From: Silene latifolia
Lineage: Eukaryota > Streptophyta > Magnoliopsida > Caryophyllales > Caryophyllaceae
Direction: 5' to 3'
Assembly: GCF_048544455.1 (NCBI RefSeq)
Contig: NC_133536.1
Span: 194,497,325 to 194,561,324 of the forward strand
DNA: 64,000 bases
Below, piece after piece: positions 48,269 through 59,313 of the stretch (its first letter is position 1; the number at the start of each line of letters is the position of its first letter). Position numbers and translations under genes: made by a program. The notes under the pieces were generated by a model. That model saw nothing but the letters and a program-made list of their open reading frames with translations. It was not told the DNA's origin and made no database searches.

Positions 48269-48410
48269 GGAAGAGGCGCACCAAAGATGGGCCCACAAAT
48301 AACGAACTCATAACGAATTTTTGAAAATTCGTATGAAGGGAAGCTAAGGAAGAGGCGCAGCAAGAGCTGCGACTCTTGGAATAGGCGCAGCACCTGCTGC
48401 GTCTGTTCCT
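48269..48410. repeat. CGCAGCA/TGCTGCG dyad cluster 4, upstream of antisense PMD gene
   Basis: A half unit (gaagaggcgcaccaaag, 48270) and two full units (48348-48410: gaagaggcgcagcaag with agctgcgactc; aataggcgcagcacc with tgctgcgtctgttcc). The last 16 nt match LTR cluster 3 exactly. The cluster lies 135-275 bp before the PMD start codon. Confidence 0.85.
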
Positions 48411-48544
48411 TAGTGTGTCTTTCCTGCGTAAAAACGCGATAAAACAGAGGGCTTCATTTCATTTTTTTCGAAATACAAATTATCAATTTCTCTCTCAAAT
48501 CTCAACCATTTCCGCCAAAATTTGATCCAAAAGCTTGCATTCGC

Positions 48545-51500
48545 CATGACTAATCGAGGTATGTATATCATTCTTGCATTAATCTTCTATAATGGACGAA
48601 TTGGATCGACAAAATTTAGGGTTTTCAACCCTAAAATGTCGAAAATTTGAGGCTTTTCCCCCAAATTATCTTGCCTTGTAAAATTGACCATGTAAATGGC
48701 TAATTGGTAGTATAAGGATCATAACCATGTATTTGTTTCGAATTTTCGTTGAGTTTTGAGCATTTGAGTGAATTTGAGACGGTTTCACAGCTAGAACGGA
48801 AATTGCTTCGAAAATGGCCTTAGGATTGCCCATTTGCGATGAAACTTGAAATTTGGAATCCTTGAATGATGGGTAAACTTCCTACCATCTCAGAATTTTG
48901 GTTTGTGACGGCTTTTTCAGAACACTTCTCTAGGGCATAATCGTCGTTATAACGAAATGCTGCCGAAATTTCGAATTGAACCCATGACTAGGCTTCAACT
49001 TAGGCTTGACTTAACCCAAATTACCACATGAGTGATCGGGTTTGTGGGAATACGGCCAAATCGGCGAGAAAAGAGCGACTTCGGGCTTTTAAAACTCGAA
49101 AATCCCCTAATCGAGGCTTGTCGTCACTTGACGCGGCCTAAAATTACTTTAACGTCGCAGGTGACGAGGCTTCTACTTCTGGGAGAGCTCCCATGGAGAT
49201 AGACACTGCTGTTGACGCTTCTCGTGCTCTCGAGGAGGCGTTTGCTGCGGCTAGGGCAGCTGGCGAGGTTGCTGAGGACGAGATCCTCAAGGACGAGGTT
49301 GCTGAGGAGGAGGAGGCCCCGAGACGGGCCAACGTGGGGCGAGGAGGTTGTCAGCTAAGGGGAGCACCTGCATGGGCTGAGACCTGGGACAGCAAGCACT
49401 TGCTTTGGGCGGCGGAGGGTCACTTGTCCTAAAAGGACGGTGAAGTGCTTGGTAACCTTGAATTCATTACTCATCATTCATGTTCTTTTGTTTCATTCGT
49501 TCCAATTTCTTTTCCAATTTCATTCAAACTAAAGATAGCTTTTGTTTAAAATCACAATAGGAAGCCGGGAACATCAGATCATTCTCGGGCTACACGACGG
49601 CTATGGAGTGCTACGAGAGGCTGTCGGCGGAGGAGCGGGTCATGATCGAGCGTGGAGCGTTCGGCGTCCTGGTGCAGGCTTGGAGGGATATCGCGAAGAG
49701 GAAGTTGTGGGCTAACCTTAGCCTGGTCCGCGCTTTCTTAGACCGATTCTGGGATACGACTTCCACTTTTCACATGCCTTTTGGTGAGGTGGGAGTCACG
49801 TTGGAGAACTACGGCATGATCTATAGGCTGCCACGTGGGACCGAGGAGGTGGAGTGGCTGGAGACTGCCATGAGGGTGGACTCGGCCGAGACTAGGAGGT
49901 TGATCGGCTGAAACTTGGCGCCGAAGGCTGTTACAGTGCCTGGTTTGGTGCCTAGTTCTTATGTCCGAGATTACTTTGCGGGGAAGACCCCGGCGCTAGT
50001 GGTGATCGACGGGAGAGAGACGGCTACTCCTCCCTGTATAGCTGAGCAGAGAGTCCGCTTGTGGCTCTGGTGGTTCTTGTCTTCGATATACCTCGGAGAC
50101 AAGGGAGAGAGATTGTCGACGAAGCTTCTTCCCTTTCTTTCTGACCTGAGCTCCCTGGGACGTTGGGACTGGGTTACTGCTGGTTTTGCGGTCCTCATCC
50201 GCTTCATGAGGGCCATGGTTCATCCGGGGTTGATGGAGAAGGGGACTTCTCCTGGTGCTGTCGGCCCTGGACTACTGTTGGAGGTATGAACCTTCATCTT
50301 GACTAAAATGACTTCTTTTCCTTATCGAATTTTGAAAGATCGTTATTGACAATCTTGCTCCACAGGCGTGGGTGTACTCCTACTTTCCGAGCCTCTCGCC
50401 CAAGAGGACGGAGCCGCTGGAGAAGGCTTATCCCGTCGTGAGGGATTGGGTGATGTGTCGGACGAGGAGCAAGCGCTCCTCTCACGGTGTCTACCAGCGG
50501 GACGTGAACGCTCTGCAGCTGGACAGCGTGAGCATCCTACTTTATTGGTTTTTTCTTCTTTATTACTTTTTAACTGATCATAAGAATGATTTCTTGCTTG
50601 TCTTTTCCCAGTGGGTGCCCAGGCCTTGGGCAGAGTACGCTGGCGCTCCTCCTTTCGTAGCTGAGGTCCTTCGACCTAGGAGCTCGAGCCGGCTGCTGCT
50701 GAGGATGTCGATGGGTCCTGTGTGGTACTTGGGCGAGCTCTTGGCTCGTCAGTGCTCTCGGGATGTCTTGACGGTTCCCATTGATCCTCCTAGGATGATG
50801 TTCAGGGAGCCTTCTGAGGCTGAGAGGGAGGCTGACTTGGCTGGCGTTGGTGGTGACGCCCTCCTGCTTCCTGGTGAGGACTACTCGGCATTCCTCTACG
50901 GGAGGTTGGCGTACTGGCCGGTTGTGGTAAGTGCTTTTATCCTTCTTTATTTTCGATTTTTGAGAATACGGTGAAAGATCATCGATTAATGAGAATCATT
51001 TGATTTTGCAGGAGGTCGAGGCGGCGGGTATCGAGCCCCCAGAGTACCCCGAGACCCTCGAGTACACTGACGCGACCGGGAGGACGACGATATTCGAGCT
51101 GCGTGACTTTGACGTGGCTGTGACGGATGCTGGCCTGGACGATTGGCAGCATCTGGTTCGGAGGGTGAGCCTCTAATTTGCATGATCTTTGTGTAAGAAC
51201 ACGTTTGATTGAACTTATCCAATTATTAAGAACTTCTTATTTGAAAATGCAGGTTGCGCCGTCCGGTTTGTGGCGTTATGGAGGGTAGCCAACCGGCTGC
51301 GAGCTACTGCCGTCGAGGCACTTGTCGGCGGTCGAGGTCGTCAGGTATGAACCTTTCTTCATTTTTGAATTTTCTTATTTTCTTATGATTGTTATGATTT
51401 GACATGAGCCAATTGTGTTGCTTGCAGAGGGAGCGTGAGCTGGAGCGAGAGCTTGCCCAGTCTCAGGAGAACACATCTCGTTTGCTGAGAGAGCTCGAGG

Positions 51501-51565
51501 TTCGCGACGCCGAGGTTGCTGCTCTCGAGGCGAGAGTTGCGGAGTTAGGCGGCGACCAGCGATAG
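48545..51565 (+). pseudogene. Antisense plant-mobile-domain (PMD)-like gene of element T, 8 exons
   Basis: Predicted GT-AG exons: 48545-48557, 49161 to about 49440, 49561-50283, 50366-50527, 50612-50926, 51012-51164, 51253-51344, 51428-51565. From exon 3 on, introns fall between codons. Exon 2 encodes an Ala/Glu-rich acidic start ending in WDSKHLLWAAEGHLS. Exon 3 carries the PMD hallmark LVRAFLDRFWDTTSTFHMPF, then GVTLENYGMIYRLP. The last exon is a short coiled coil (ERELERELAQSQENTSRLL...). PMD proteins (MAIL1-type) act in silencing and genome stability in plants, and PMD genes are repeatedly captured by transposons. Damage: TAA at 49430, TGA at 49909 (Trp expected) and a frameshift near 51265. 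The donor of exon 2 is uncertain. It lies antisense to T's pol. Confidence 0.7.
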
Positions 51566-52189
51566 CTTTGTTGTTTGTTATTTTGGTTGGTTGTATTTTG
51601 CACATTTGTACATTTTAGGACCCACATTTTGGACATTTTGGACTTTGCTTGGGGCTCGAGCCCCCAGTTTGTTGTACATATCCCTTTTTGGTTGTATATA
51701 CGACGGCCTACATGCCTTTGCTACTGGGTTGCTTTGTACCTGCAGGTTAGTTTTGAACAGGTTTGGTAGATGACGGTTTACGCCGTCATGCTGCCGAAAT
51801 TTACATAGAAGTCACATAGAGCATGTATTTGTACATATGGCCTAAATTAGCGCAAAACAATGACTTGAAAATGCAAAAATGCAAAAAATTGGTCGGAAAT
51901 GACCGGGCGGTAGGGAGGGTTACCCCCTAAAAAAAAGAAAACAATAAAAACGTATAAGTTTGAAATGGAAAGTGAAATGATTTCCTGAAAAGAAAATTAA
52001 AAGAAATGTACAAGTGTGCTAAAATGACGAAAATGTCGATATTGTCTCGAAATGCGCATCCGCGAAATTAGAAAACACGAAATATGGCAATTTTAACGTA
52101 TTTACCAAAATAATAACCCGTATGAATAGGAAATTATTCGCTAAGGAATTTAGGAAAGATCCAACGCGGAAAATCACAGAAACAATGCT
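51566..52189. other. Spacer between the two antisense genes
   Basis: T-rich sequence after the PMD stop (probable 3' UTR, tttgttgtttgttatttt), then AT-rich non-coding sequence. Nothing else is supported. Confidence 0.5.
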
Positions 52190-52254
52190 GAGGAAGAGGC
52201 GCAGTAGGAGCTGCGTCCCTTTGAAGAGCGCGGCCGCGTCTTTGCTGTTCCCAG
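52190..52254. repeat. CGCAGCA/TGCTGCG dyad cluster 5, upstream of DUF7745-like gene
   Basis: gaagaggcgcagtagg with agctgcgtccc, then gaagagcgcggccgcgtctttgctgttccc. The cluster ends 39 bp before the TATA box of the gene. Confidence 0.8.
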
Positions 52255-52292
52255 TGTTTTCCGTCTGGCGGATTTTAGGAAACAGATTTTAG

Positions 52293-52300
52293 TATAAATA
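52293..52300 (+). promoter_or_regulatory. TATA box of the antisense DUF7745-like gene
   Basis: TTTTAGTATAAATAGAGACG, 93 bp before the start codon, followed by a C/T-rich leader (cacacaattcttccgtctcatcc) in the position of a transcription start. It shares TTAGTATAAATAG with T's LTR promoter. Confidence 0.65.
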
Positions 52301-52385
52301 GAGACGTCGATAGAGGTTTTATTCACACAATTCTTCCGTCTCATCCTCGTCTTATTACATAAAATTCTCAAAACAAACATTCATC

Positions 52386-53862
52386 ATGAATACTTTAGAG
52401 ATTCGTCTAAAAGAGTGGACCAACGAGTTTTCCAACATGGAAAAACACGACATGGGTGCTTATAATCTTGGATCATTGTTGAGTTTGAAGCTTATCAAGG
52501 TGGTCAAACCATTCCTAGATGCTTGTCTTGATTATTGGGACCCGAATTATCACGTCTTTGCTTTCCCCGGAGGTGACATTTGCTCATTTCCTGAAGAAAT
52601 TGCTGCGATTGGTGGGTGGGACCCGGAACACTTGCCTGCTATTCCTTCTACTTCACAAGGGTATAAGAACAAATTTAGAGACTTGCTCGGATTGAAAAGA
52701 ATTGAGGTGGACCGTCTAGTGACCTCGGAAGGAGTGCGAATTTTGGACTTTATTGACCGATTCATTAACAAAGCCGACCCCACCGTCTCTTATGTTGCCA
52801 GGCGAAGGGCATTCGGGTTTTGCTTGTTGCATGTGTATGTCCTTCGAGGGCATGTTGATGAAGATTTGAGAGGTGATCCCCGTCTCTTGGGCCTAGTTGA
52901 ACAAATGGAACTGCGCAGGAGCCCAGCTTGTTTATTCTTAGGAGAGATCTTATTAGGTTTGGATAACAGGAAAGCCAATCGCGACCTACCTTATTTGGGA
53001 AGTCCTATTATTCTGCAGGTAAAAGAACACTTTTCTTTTTCTCTCTTTTTTTTCGTTTTTTTTTTCTAATACCCGCTTTTAGTAGGTTTGGCTTATGGAG
53101 CACGTTCGATTGATCGAGCCCCCAAATCATGTTCCTTCTTATCATGCTCGCTCGATTGCAATGAGGACCAGGCTTTACATGATGGACTTCACTCGGGTCT
53201 GCAATTACTGGGAAAACAAACTGAAGAGTGATGATGGCCCTTTAATTAGATGGGTTGTACCGTGGTGGCATCTCAAATCTGTCACTGGAGTATCTTCCTT
53301 GGATCCTACCCGATCTGTACGCATTCCTGGCTTGGAATTCATGGTATGCATCTTCCCGGAGAGGCTGATGAGACAAGTTGGACTGAAGCAGATGATCCTG
53401 AAGCTTGACACTGTCCCGCAGAGTGCCGTGGCGCTTACTACTGAGAGCCGAAGGGAGTGGGCCATTAAATGGGCTCAAAGAAATGTGTGGTTCTTGAACT
53501 CTTCTGTTAGTGCCTTATGGGTGTCGGACTCCTATCTGCGGTGGAGGAAAGCTACTACTCCAGAGGAGCGTGAGAGATTGAGGAAGTGCGAGCCCGTTGA
53601 CTACAAGGTGCGCGAGGTGGAAAAGGAGAAAGAGAAGAATCTGACTGGGGGAGAGGAGGAAGCCGGGTTTCGAATTGTTCATCCTTCGAAGAAACCATAG
53701 ACCTCTCCTGTCGTGGACAAAGTGATTGGCAAGAATGGGAAGGCTAGGCCTCGAAAAAGACCGTTGGTGATTAGGTCCGAAGTGGCGTAAGAGCGTCCGG
53801 CTCGAGGTCGTGACAAGAAGTATGACAAAAACGACAAGGGCAAAGAGAAGATGGAGGAATAG
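52386..53862 (+). pseudogene. Antisense DUF7745-like gene of element T, 2 exons
   Basis: Exon 1 is 52386-53018 (211 codons), donor CAG/gtaaaa. Exon 2 begins at 53086 after a pyrimidine-rich tract and TAG. Phase 0 is kept. The protein opens MNTLEIRLKEWTNEF and contains FLDACLDYWDPNYHVFAFPG, then CSFPEEIAAIGGWDP, then a long helical domain (RRRAFGFCLLHVYVLRGHVD ... RWVVPWWHLKSV) and a charged coiled tail. This looks like the plant DUF7745 domain of transposon-associated proteins. A TAG at 53698 ends the longest frame at 415 residues. The same frame continues through a basic stretch (KARPRKRP) and another TAA to a TAG at 53860-53862, so the original protein was about 54 residues longer. It lies antisense to pol. 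Function unknown. Confidence 0.65.
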
Positions 53863-54413
53863 CCCAAGTCTTTATTATTATTTATTATTATTATTATTGT
53901 AATAAGAAGGTGGGGTTTTTAGAATCCTAGCCTATTTTCCTTTTTTGCATTATTATTATTATGTAACGTATTATTATTATTATTAGAAGTGAAATGAAAT
54001 AAAAGAGGTTAATGTGTTATGAAACCGTTGTGATTTTCTATTCATTATTCTTGTCGAATTTCAAATGCAATTGCAAATGTCCTTCTATTTACATTTTGAA
54101 ATTAATGGGTTGTATCCTATGAAGGATTGCCTACGTATTCTTTAAAAAATGAAATCAAACCCTTGTGCGTAGTTCGAGTAAATGTAAAAGAATAATTGTT
54201 CTAAGCAAGAGCTTGTAATGAACTTAGAAGATAAGCATGAGCTTTTACTTACTCTTAAGGTGCAATTTAGTTTATTTGATGATATGAGGATGACAAGCTG
54301 TCAAAATGCGAGAGCAGAGTGACATTAGCTTATTTCAGCTTGGTCGGGGGCCGTTTATTTAGTGCCACAAGAGCGGCACGTGAGGTTACGCGACGCGCGT
54401 TTTTGTTCCTACT
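53863..54413. other. Spacer between the antisense gene and T pol (convergent ends)
   Basis: Two ATT-trinucleotide runs (53872-53898 and 53948-53984). The sequence aataaaagagg near 53998 could serve as a poly(A) signal for the plus-strand gene. Pol ends on the other strand at 54414, so the two transcription units converge here. Confidence 0.5.
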
Positions 54414-55733
54414 CTAGGCATAATACCGCTTTAGTTGGTCAAGGTTTGTCGGGTTGGCGAATTCATTCCCATCTAGGTCTGTGATTCTAACCGTACCCCC
54501 TGGAAGTATGGACTTGACTAGAAATGGCCCGGCCCAATTAGGTTTGAATTTTCCCCGTGGATCGACAGGTAAAAGAGCTCTACCCGACTTGAGTACTAAG
54601 TCTCCTTCCTTGATGTTCCTTGGCTTGACCCTTTTGTTGAAGGCTTGTTTGATACGTGCTTGATATGTTTGGACATTATGTAATGCGCGTAGCCTACGTT
54701 CATCCAGGAGGATGAGTTCTTCATATCTATCCCTCTTCCAATCGGCTTTCGGGATTTGACTTTCGAGTAAGATACGCAATGATGGTATTTCTAACTCGAT
54801 TGGCTGTACAGCTTCCATGCCGTAGGTCAAATAGAAAGGGGTGGCCCCAGTGGGCGTCCTTACAGATGTGTGATATCCCCACAAAGCAAAGGGTATTTTG
54901 CTTGGCCAATCTCGATAGTTGTCAATCATTTTCTTGAGAATTGTGACAACGTTCTTGTTTGCCGCCTCTACCGCGCCATTAGTCTGTGGTCTATATGGCG
55001 AAGAGTGGTGATGCCTAATTTTGTACTTGGGTAGAAATTGCTCAGTCTCAGCTTGGAAATGTGATCCATTATCACTAATGATCTCATGTGGGCAACCGTA
55101 TCGACAGATGATGTTGTTTTGTATGAACTTTGCCACATTTTTAGCTGTGAGGCTAGTGTAGGAAGCTGCTTCTACCCATTTGGTGAAATAGTCAATTGCC
55201 ACTAGGATGAAACAGTGACCTCCTGTTCCGGCTGGAGTTATCTTCCCGATTATATCAATTCCCCAGGCAGAAAATGGCCAAGGAGATGTCATTGTATAGA
55301 GCAATGAAGGAGGGACATGCTGTACATTCCCGAAGATTTGGCAGTTGTGGCAATGTCTTACGTATTTGATGCAATCGGATTCCATTGTGGTTCAATAATA
55401 CCCCAAACGTGTGATTTTCTTTGCCATCATGGGCCCACTCATGTGAGGACCGCATTCTCCATCATGAACTTCTTCCATTACTTTTCGCGCCTGTGAATGA
55501 TCAAGGCAACGTAGGACTACACCAAGAGGCGTTCTTTTGTATAAATCTCCTTGCATGAGAACGTATTGGGAAGCTAGTAGACGTATAGCACGTTGTCCAC
55601 TTTTGTCCATATCCGGTGGATAGGTACCATTGAGTTTAAATTTAGGATTGCTTGGAACCAAGGCTCCTCTATGACTTCCTCTTCGTCGTTGATTTGGTGG
55701 ACATAAGCTGGCTCTGATCGTCGTTCGATACAC
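54414..55733 (-). pseudogene. Element T integrase
   Basis: The zinc site begins HDGECGPHMSGPMMAKK and continues CIKYVRHCHNC (HHCC). The rve core has AWGIDIIGKI, then EIISDNGSHFQ, then YRPQTNGAVEAANKN (D,D,E). The C-terminal part has GDLVLKSGRALL, then FKPNWAGPFLV (GPY/F-like), and ends NLDQLKRYYA. The integrase is cut by a TGA at 55392-55394, where Trp is expected (YYW), and the linker to RNase H is frame-shifted near 55650. No chromodomain, as expected for Tat. Confidence 0.88.
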
Positions 55734-57739
55734 AAAGGCATTTCCACCATGTTATCTGGCATATTAATCAAAGATGCGAGTTTTGCAAGAGCATCCGCAA
55801 ATTGATTTTCTTCCCGAGGTAGGTGTAGATAGGTTACGTGATCAAAGAATTGGGCGACTTGGTCTATTTTGGCTTGATAAGGTGCTAGGCTTTCGCTTCG
55901 GATTTTCCAAAATCCCGTAACTTGATTGATGATCAAGGACGAATCCCCGTGCACTCGGAGGTTTTTAATGCCTAAGCTTACTGCCGCATGTAGTTCAATG
56001 AGACAAGCTTCGTATTCTGCAGCGTTATTTGTCACCTCGAAGTCGAGTTTGATAGAGATCGGTGTATGCTCACCTTCAGGAGAAATGAGCAACACTCCTA
56101 TTCCAAATCCTCTTAAGTTTGATGCTCCATCGAAGTAAAGGTCCCAGGAGTCTACATCGGATTGGAGTATATCCTCGTCTGGAAATGACCAAGTATCTAT
56201 TGTTTGTGCATCATTGATGGGATTTTCTGCAAAGAATTCGGCAACGGCGCGCCCTTTTATAACTTTCAGAGGCACGTATTTGAGATCGAACTCTGAGAGC
56301 ATCAAAGTCCATCTTGCTAATCGTCCATTGAGAGCGGGTTTCTCGAAGAGGTATTTGACAGGATCCATTTTGGAGTATATTTTGACGGAGCTAGTAGCTA
56401 AGCATGTAATGGCGTAGCTTCTTCGTTGCCCACATAAGAGCGAGGCATGTCTTTTCGAGTTGTGAATATTTGCACTCGTATCCAAGAACTTCTTACTAAG
56501 GTAGTAGATAGCCCTTTCTTCCTTTCCTACAGTTTGGGCTACCATGGTGCCCATGGCTGTTTCGGTCACTGTGAGATATAAACCAAGAGGTTGATCTCGT
56601 TGAGGTGGCATGAGCACGGGTGGTTTAGCTAATATCTCCTTGATTCGGTCGAATGCCTTCTGACAGTCATCATCCCACAAGGTGTGATCTGTTTTCTTGA
56701 GCTTCTTGAAGATGGGTTCACAGATCATGGTGAGTTTCGATATTAATCGACTTATATATTGCACTTTTCCCAGGAATCCTCTGACTTCTTTCTTCGTTTG
56801 AGGTTGTGGCATTTCGATCAGAGCTTTGATTTTGGAAGGGTCTATTTCTATACCTCGTTGGCTAACGACGTATCCCAGAAGCTTGCCAGATGTTACTCCG
56901 AATGTGCACTTCTGAGGATTGAGCCTCATATTGTACTTTCGTAGCCTTAAGAAGAATTTACGAAGGTTCGCAATATGCCCCTCTCTATCCTTGGATTTGA
57001 CAATCATGTCGTCTATGTATACCTTAACTTCTTTGTGCATCATGTCATGTAGGAGTGTAGTTGCGGTGCGTTGATATGTAGCTCCGGCGTTGATTAACCC
57101 AAACAGCATGACCGTATAGCAATAGGTTCCCCATTGAGTGACAAAGGCGGTCTTGTGCATGTCGTCTATGGCCATCTTGATTTGGTTATAACCCACAAAC
57201 CCATCCATGAAGGATAGTAGCGCGTGATCTGCGGTATTGTCCACCAATATGTCGATATGTGGTAGAGGAAAGTCATCTTTAGGACTTTCTTTGTTTAAGT
57301 CTCTAAAATGAACACAAACACGGATTCTCCCATCCTTTTTGGGTACGGGTACTATGTTGGCTACCCAGTCAGAGTACTCGGAAACTTTGATGAACCCGGC
57401 TTTGAATTGCTTATCGACTTCTTCCTTAATCTTAAGAGCCCACTCTGTTCTCATTCGACGAAGCTTATGTTTCACGGGCTTGAAACCTGGCTTAATTGGG
57501 ATTCTATGTTCGGCGATATCCCTGTCGATCTCTGGCATGTCTTTGTAGGACCAAGCGAAAACGTCTTTGAACTCGTTTAGGAGGTTTATGAAACTGGCCC
57601 TTTCGGCGGGGTTCAGGGTTGTCCCTATCCTAAGTTCTTGGGATTCTAGTTCGGTTCCTACGTTGAGGGGTTCAGTGTTCTCTATTACTGGTCCCCCTTC
57701 CCCTTCTTGTAGTATTTCCTTGGCTATGTAGGGAGGTAT
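55640..57739 (-). pseudogene. Element T reverse transcriptase, RNase H and second RNase H
   Basis: The real frame starts at the F insertion (57739). The first ~13 residues of the open frame come from F's LTR. RT: FAWSYKDMPEID, RIRVCVHFRDLNKESPKDDF, catalytic VYIDDMIVKS (about 57000). The first RNase H follows the connection domain. Inside it, 56395-56485 is read out of frame (two compensating indels), because the expected LEKTCLALMWATKKLRHYM is present in the next frame. The second, archaeal-type RNase H is DSWDLYFDGASNLRGFGIGV ... NNAAEYEACLIEL ... FADALAKLASL, the Tat-lineage marker. Beyond the LTR-derived residues this is the longest single open frame of T. Confidence 0.9.
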
Positions 57740-59090
57740 TGTAACACCCCCATACTCCAAGTGCCTTACCAGGACCACTCAGGTATGAAGACATTACCAT
57801 CTCGGTTACCCGAGGCAATTATAATCAAATAAACAATAAAGAAACAACGTTTAAATAGAAATACTTAGTGAAAGGTTACAATCTCGAAACCAAAACCAAA
57901 AGTACCAATACATGTTCTCAAACCGATCATTTCATCGTTCTAACTCGAAATGTAAAGAAACTACTAAGCTACAGCGGAAGACTTCTATCATCATATCGTG
58001 GCAATCCCAGCTATCCCAGTACTCATCTCATACCTGCTCAATATCTGCTCACCATCCCCGAATAGATCGCCGCAGGTTTACAAAACAACAACCGGGGTCA
58101 GTACTAATCACACAACTCAATATACATCAACAATAAGATAAACAGACAACTTAACTGTCACAAACAACCACACCAATTCCAACAATCTCAATCACCGACT
58201 GTCCACTAAACCAGCCCTGCCAGTGGGGGACCGCAGCCGTACCCACCAAATCCCCGCTCCTCATAATGAGCGATAACCCTGTCCATTAATGTGCACATCC
58301 CTTCTGTGGCGGGTTCCACAGAAGGAGAAACTAGGGCGTGAAGCCACTCCCGCAAGTGACCCCACTCAGCCGAGGACACGCCTCGAGAACCATAGACAAA
58401 CAATCACAACCACAATCACAGTCGTCACAATATAATTACTATAGCAAACAATCAATCTCAACACATCAACAATCATCCCATTATGGGACTAATACTGAGT
58501 AGGAAATCCTACCTGGAAAGCACACTATCAGACGGTCTCTACAGCTATATCAAAAAGCTTCCTCTACGAAACCTCCTCCTATCATACAACATACAAATGC
58601 TACCAAATCACATACTACATAAAAACCCCCAAATCCCTATATTAGGGTTTAACCAAATCAAAGGAAAGACAACAAAAAGGGTACATAGATCTTACCCTCG
58701 ACGCAAGGATCTCAACGGTATATCAAACGATGAAAACCGGCCTTCCAAACTCCGGGATTTGCTAACAATGCGATTAAGATGATGAACGTAGTTGCTTTCT
58801 CTCTTGACAGTAAATTAGGTTTTGCAAAAGTGTTTAGTATAATGACGACGAAGGTTATATATCTTAATCGCATAATTAACAAAACCCGAGAAAAACTCCC
58901 CGTAAACCGGCTACTCGATCGAGTACCCAAGGTACTCGATCGAGTACCCCCTTACTCGATCGAGTACCCTAGTTACTCGATCGAGTACCCAACAGGTCAG
59001 AAACTATTTTAAAACTCAACTTACCCTTACTCGTCAGAGTAAGGCCTACTCGATAGAGTACCTGAAGACTCATAAATACGGAGTATTACA
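57740..59090 (-). repeat. 3' LTR of element F
   Basis: 1351 bp. Reverse-complemented, it aligns with both LTRs of E. It contains a CTCGATCGAG array (58913-59065) with four perfect and two diverged units, in the same position as in E. Confidence 0.85.
58913..59065. repeat. CTCGATCGAG array, F LTR
   Basis: Four ctcgatcgagtac units at ~20 bp spacing, then ctcgtcagagtaag and ctcgatagagtac. This is the mirror arrangement of E's LTR array. Confidence 0.9.
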
Positions 59091-59313
59091 GTCTTCCCTC
59101 CTTAAAAAGAACTTCGTCCCCGAAGTTCAAACCACTACTAAACAAAGGTACTCCCTCAACACTTCCGACTCAACAACCAAAACAAAACTCAACATAAAAC
59201 ATGTTACTAACCCAACTCATCCCGACAACCATACCGACATAACATACAAAAAGGGTATAAAAACTCTTAAAAACTCTTCGCGATCATCTCCTACCCCCCT
59301 AAAATAAACAAGG
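59091..59313 (-). other. Element F 3' untranslated stretch and PPT
   Basis: Minus strand AAGGAGGGAAGAC (PPT) adjoins the LTR. About 190 bp further in, a second, related phrase (ttacggggacgtaaccttg, then attttaggggggtagg) follows the pol stop. E has the same two-module arrangement. Confidence 0.7.

Larger units (their letters stand above)
47418..48544. other. Element T 3' untranslated region / upstream region of the antisense PMD gene
   Basis: No supported gene. It holds a tandem run of a ~20-bp unit (aggagctaaaggataagcgt) at 47662-47753 and a dyad cluster at 48269-48410. The last ~140 bp before the PMD start are pyrimidine-rich (ttcatttcatttttttcg, then tctctctcaaatctc), typical of a 5' UTR. 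No clear TATA box; gataaaaca at 48438-48446 is a weak candidate. Confidence 0.5.
45459..57739 (-). mobile_element. Element T: Tat-lineage Ty3/gypsy retrotransposon with antisense genes (5' part cut by F)
   Basis: Minus strand: RT, RNase H and second (archaeal-type) RNase H (57739-55640), integrase (55733-54414), then a long 3' region holding two plus-strand genes (52386-53862 and 48545-51565), then PPT and 3' LTR (about 45459-47399). Gag, protease, PBS and the 5' LTR would lie beyond F. A second RNase H and antisense extra ORFs between pol and the 3' LTR are known features of the Tat lineage (Retand and Grande are examples). Confidence 0.8.
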
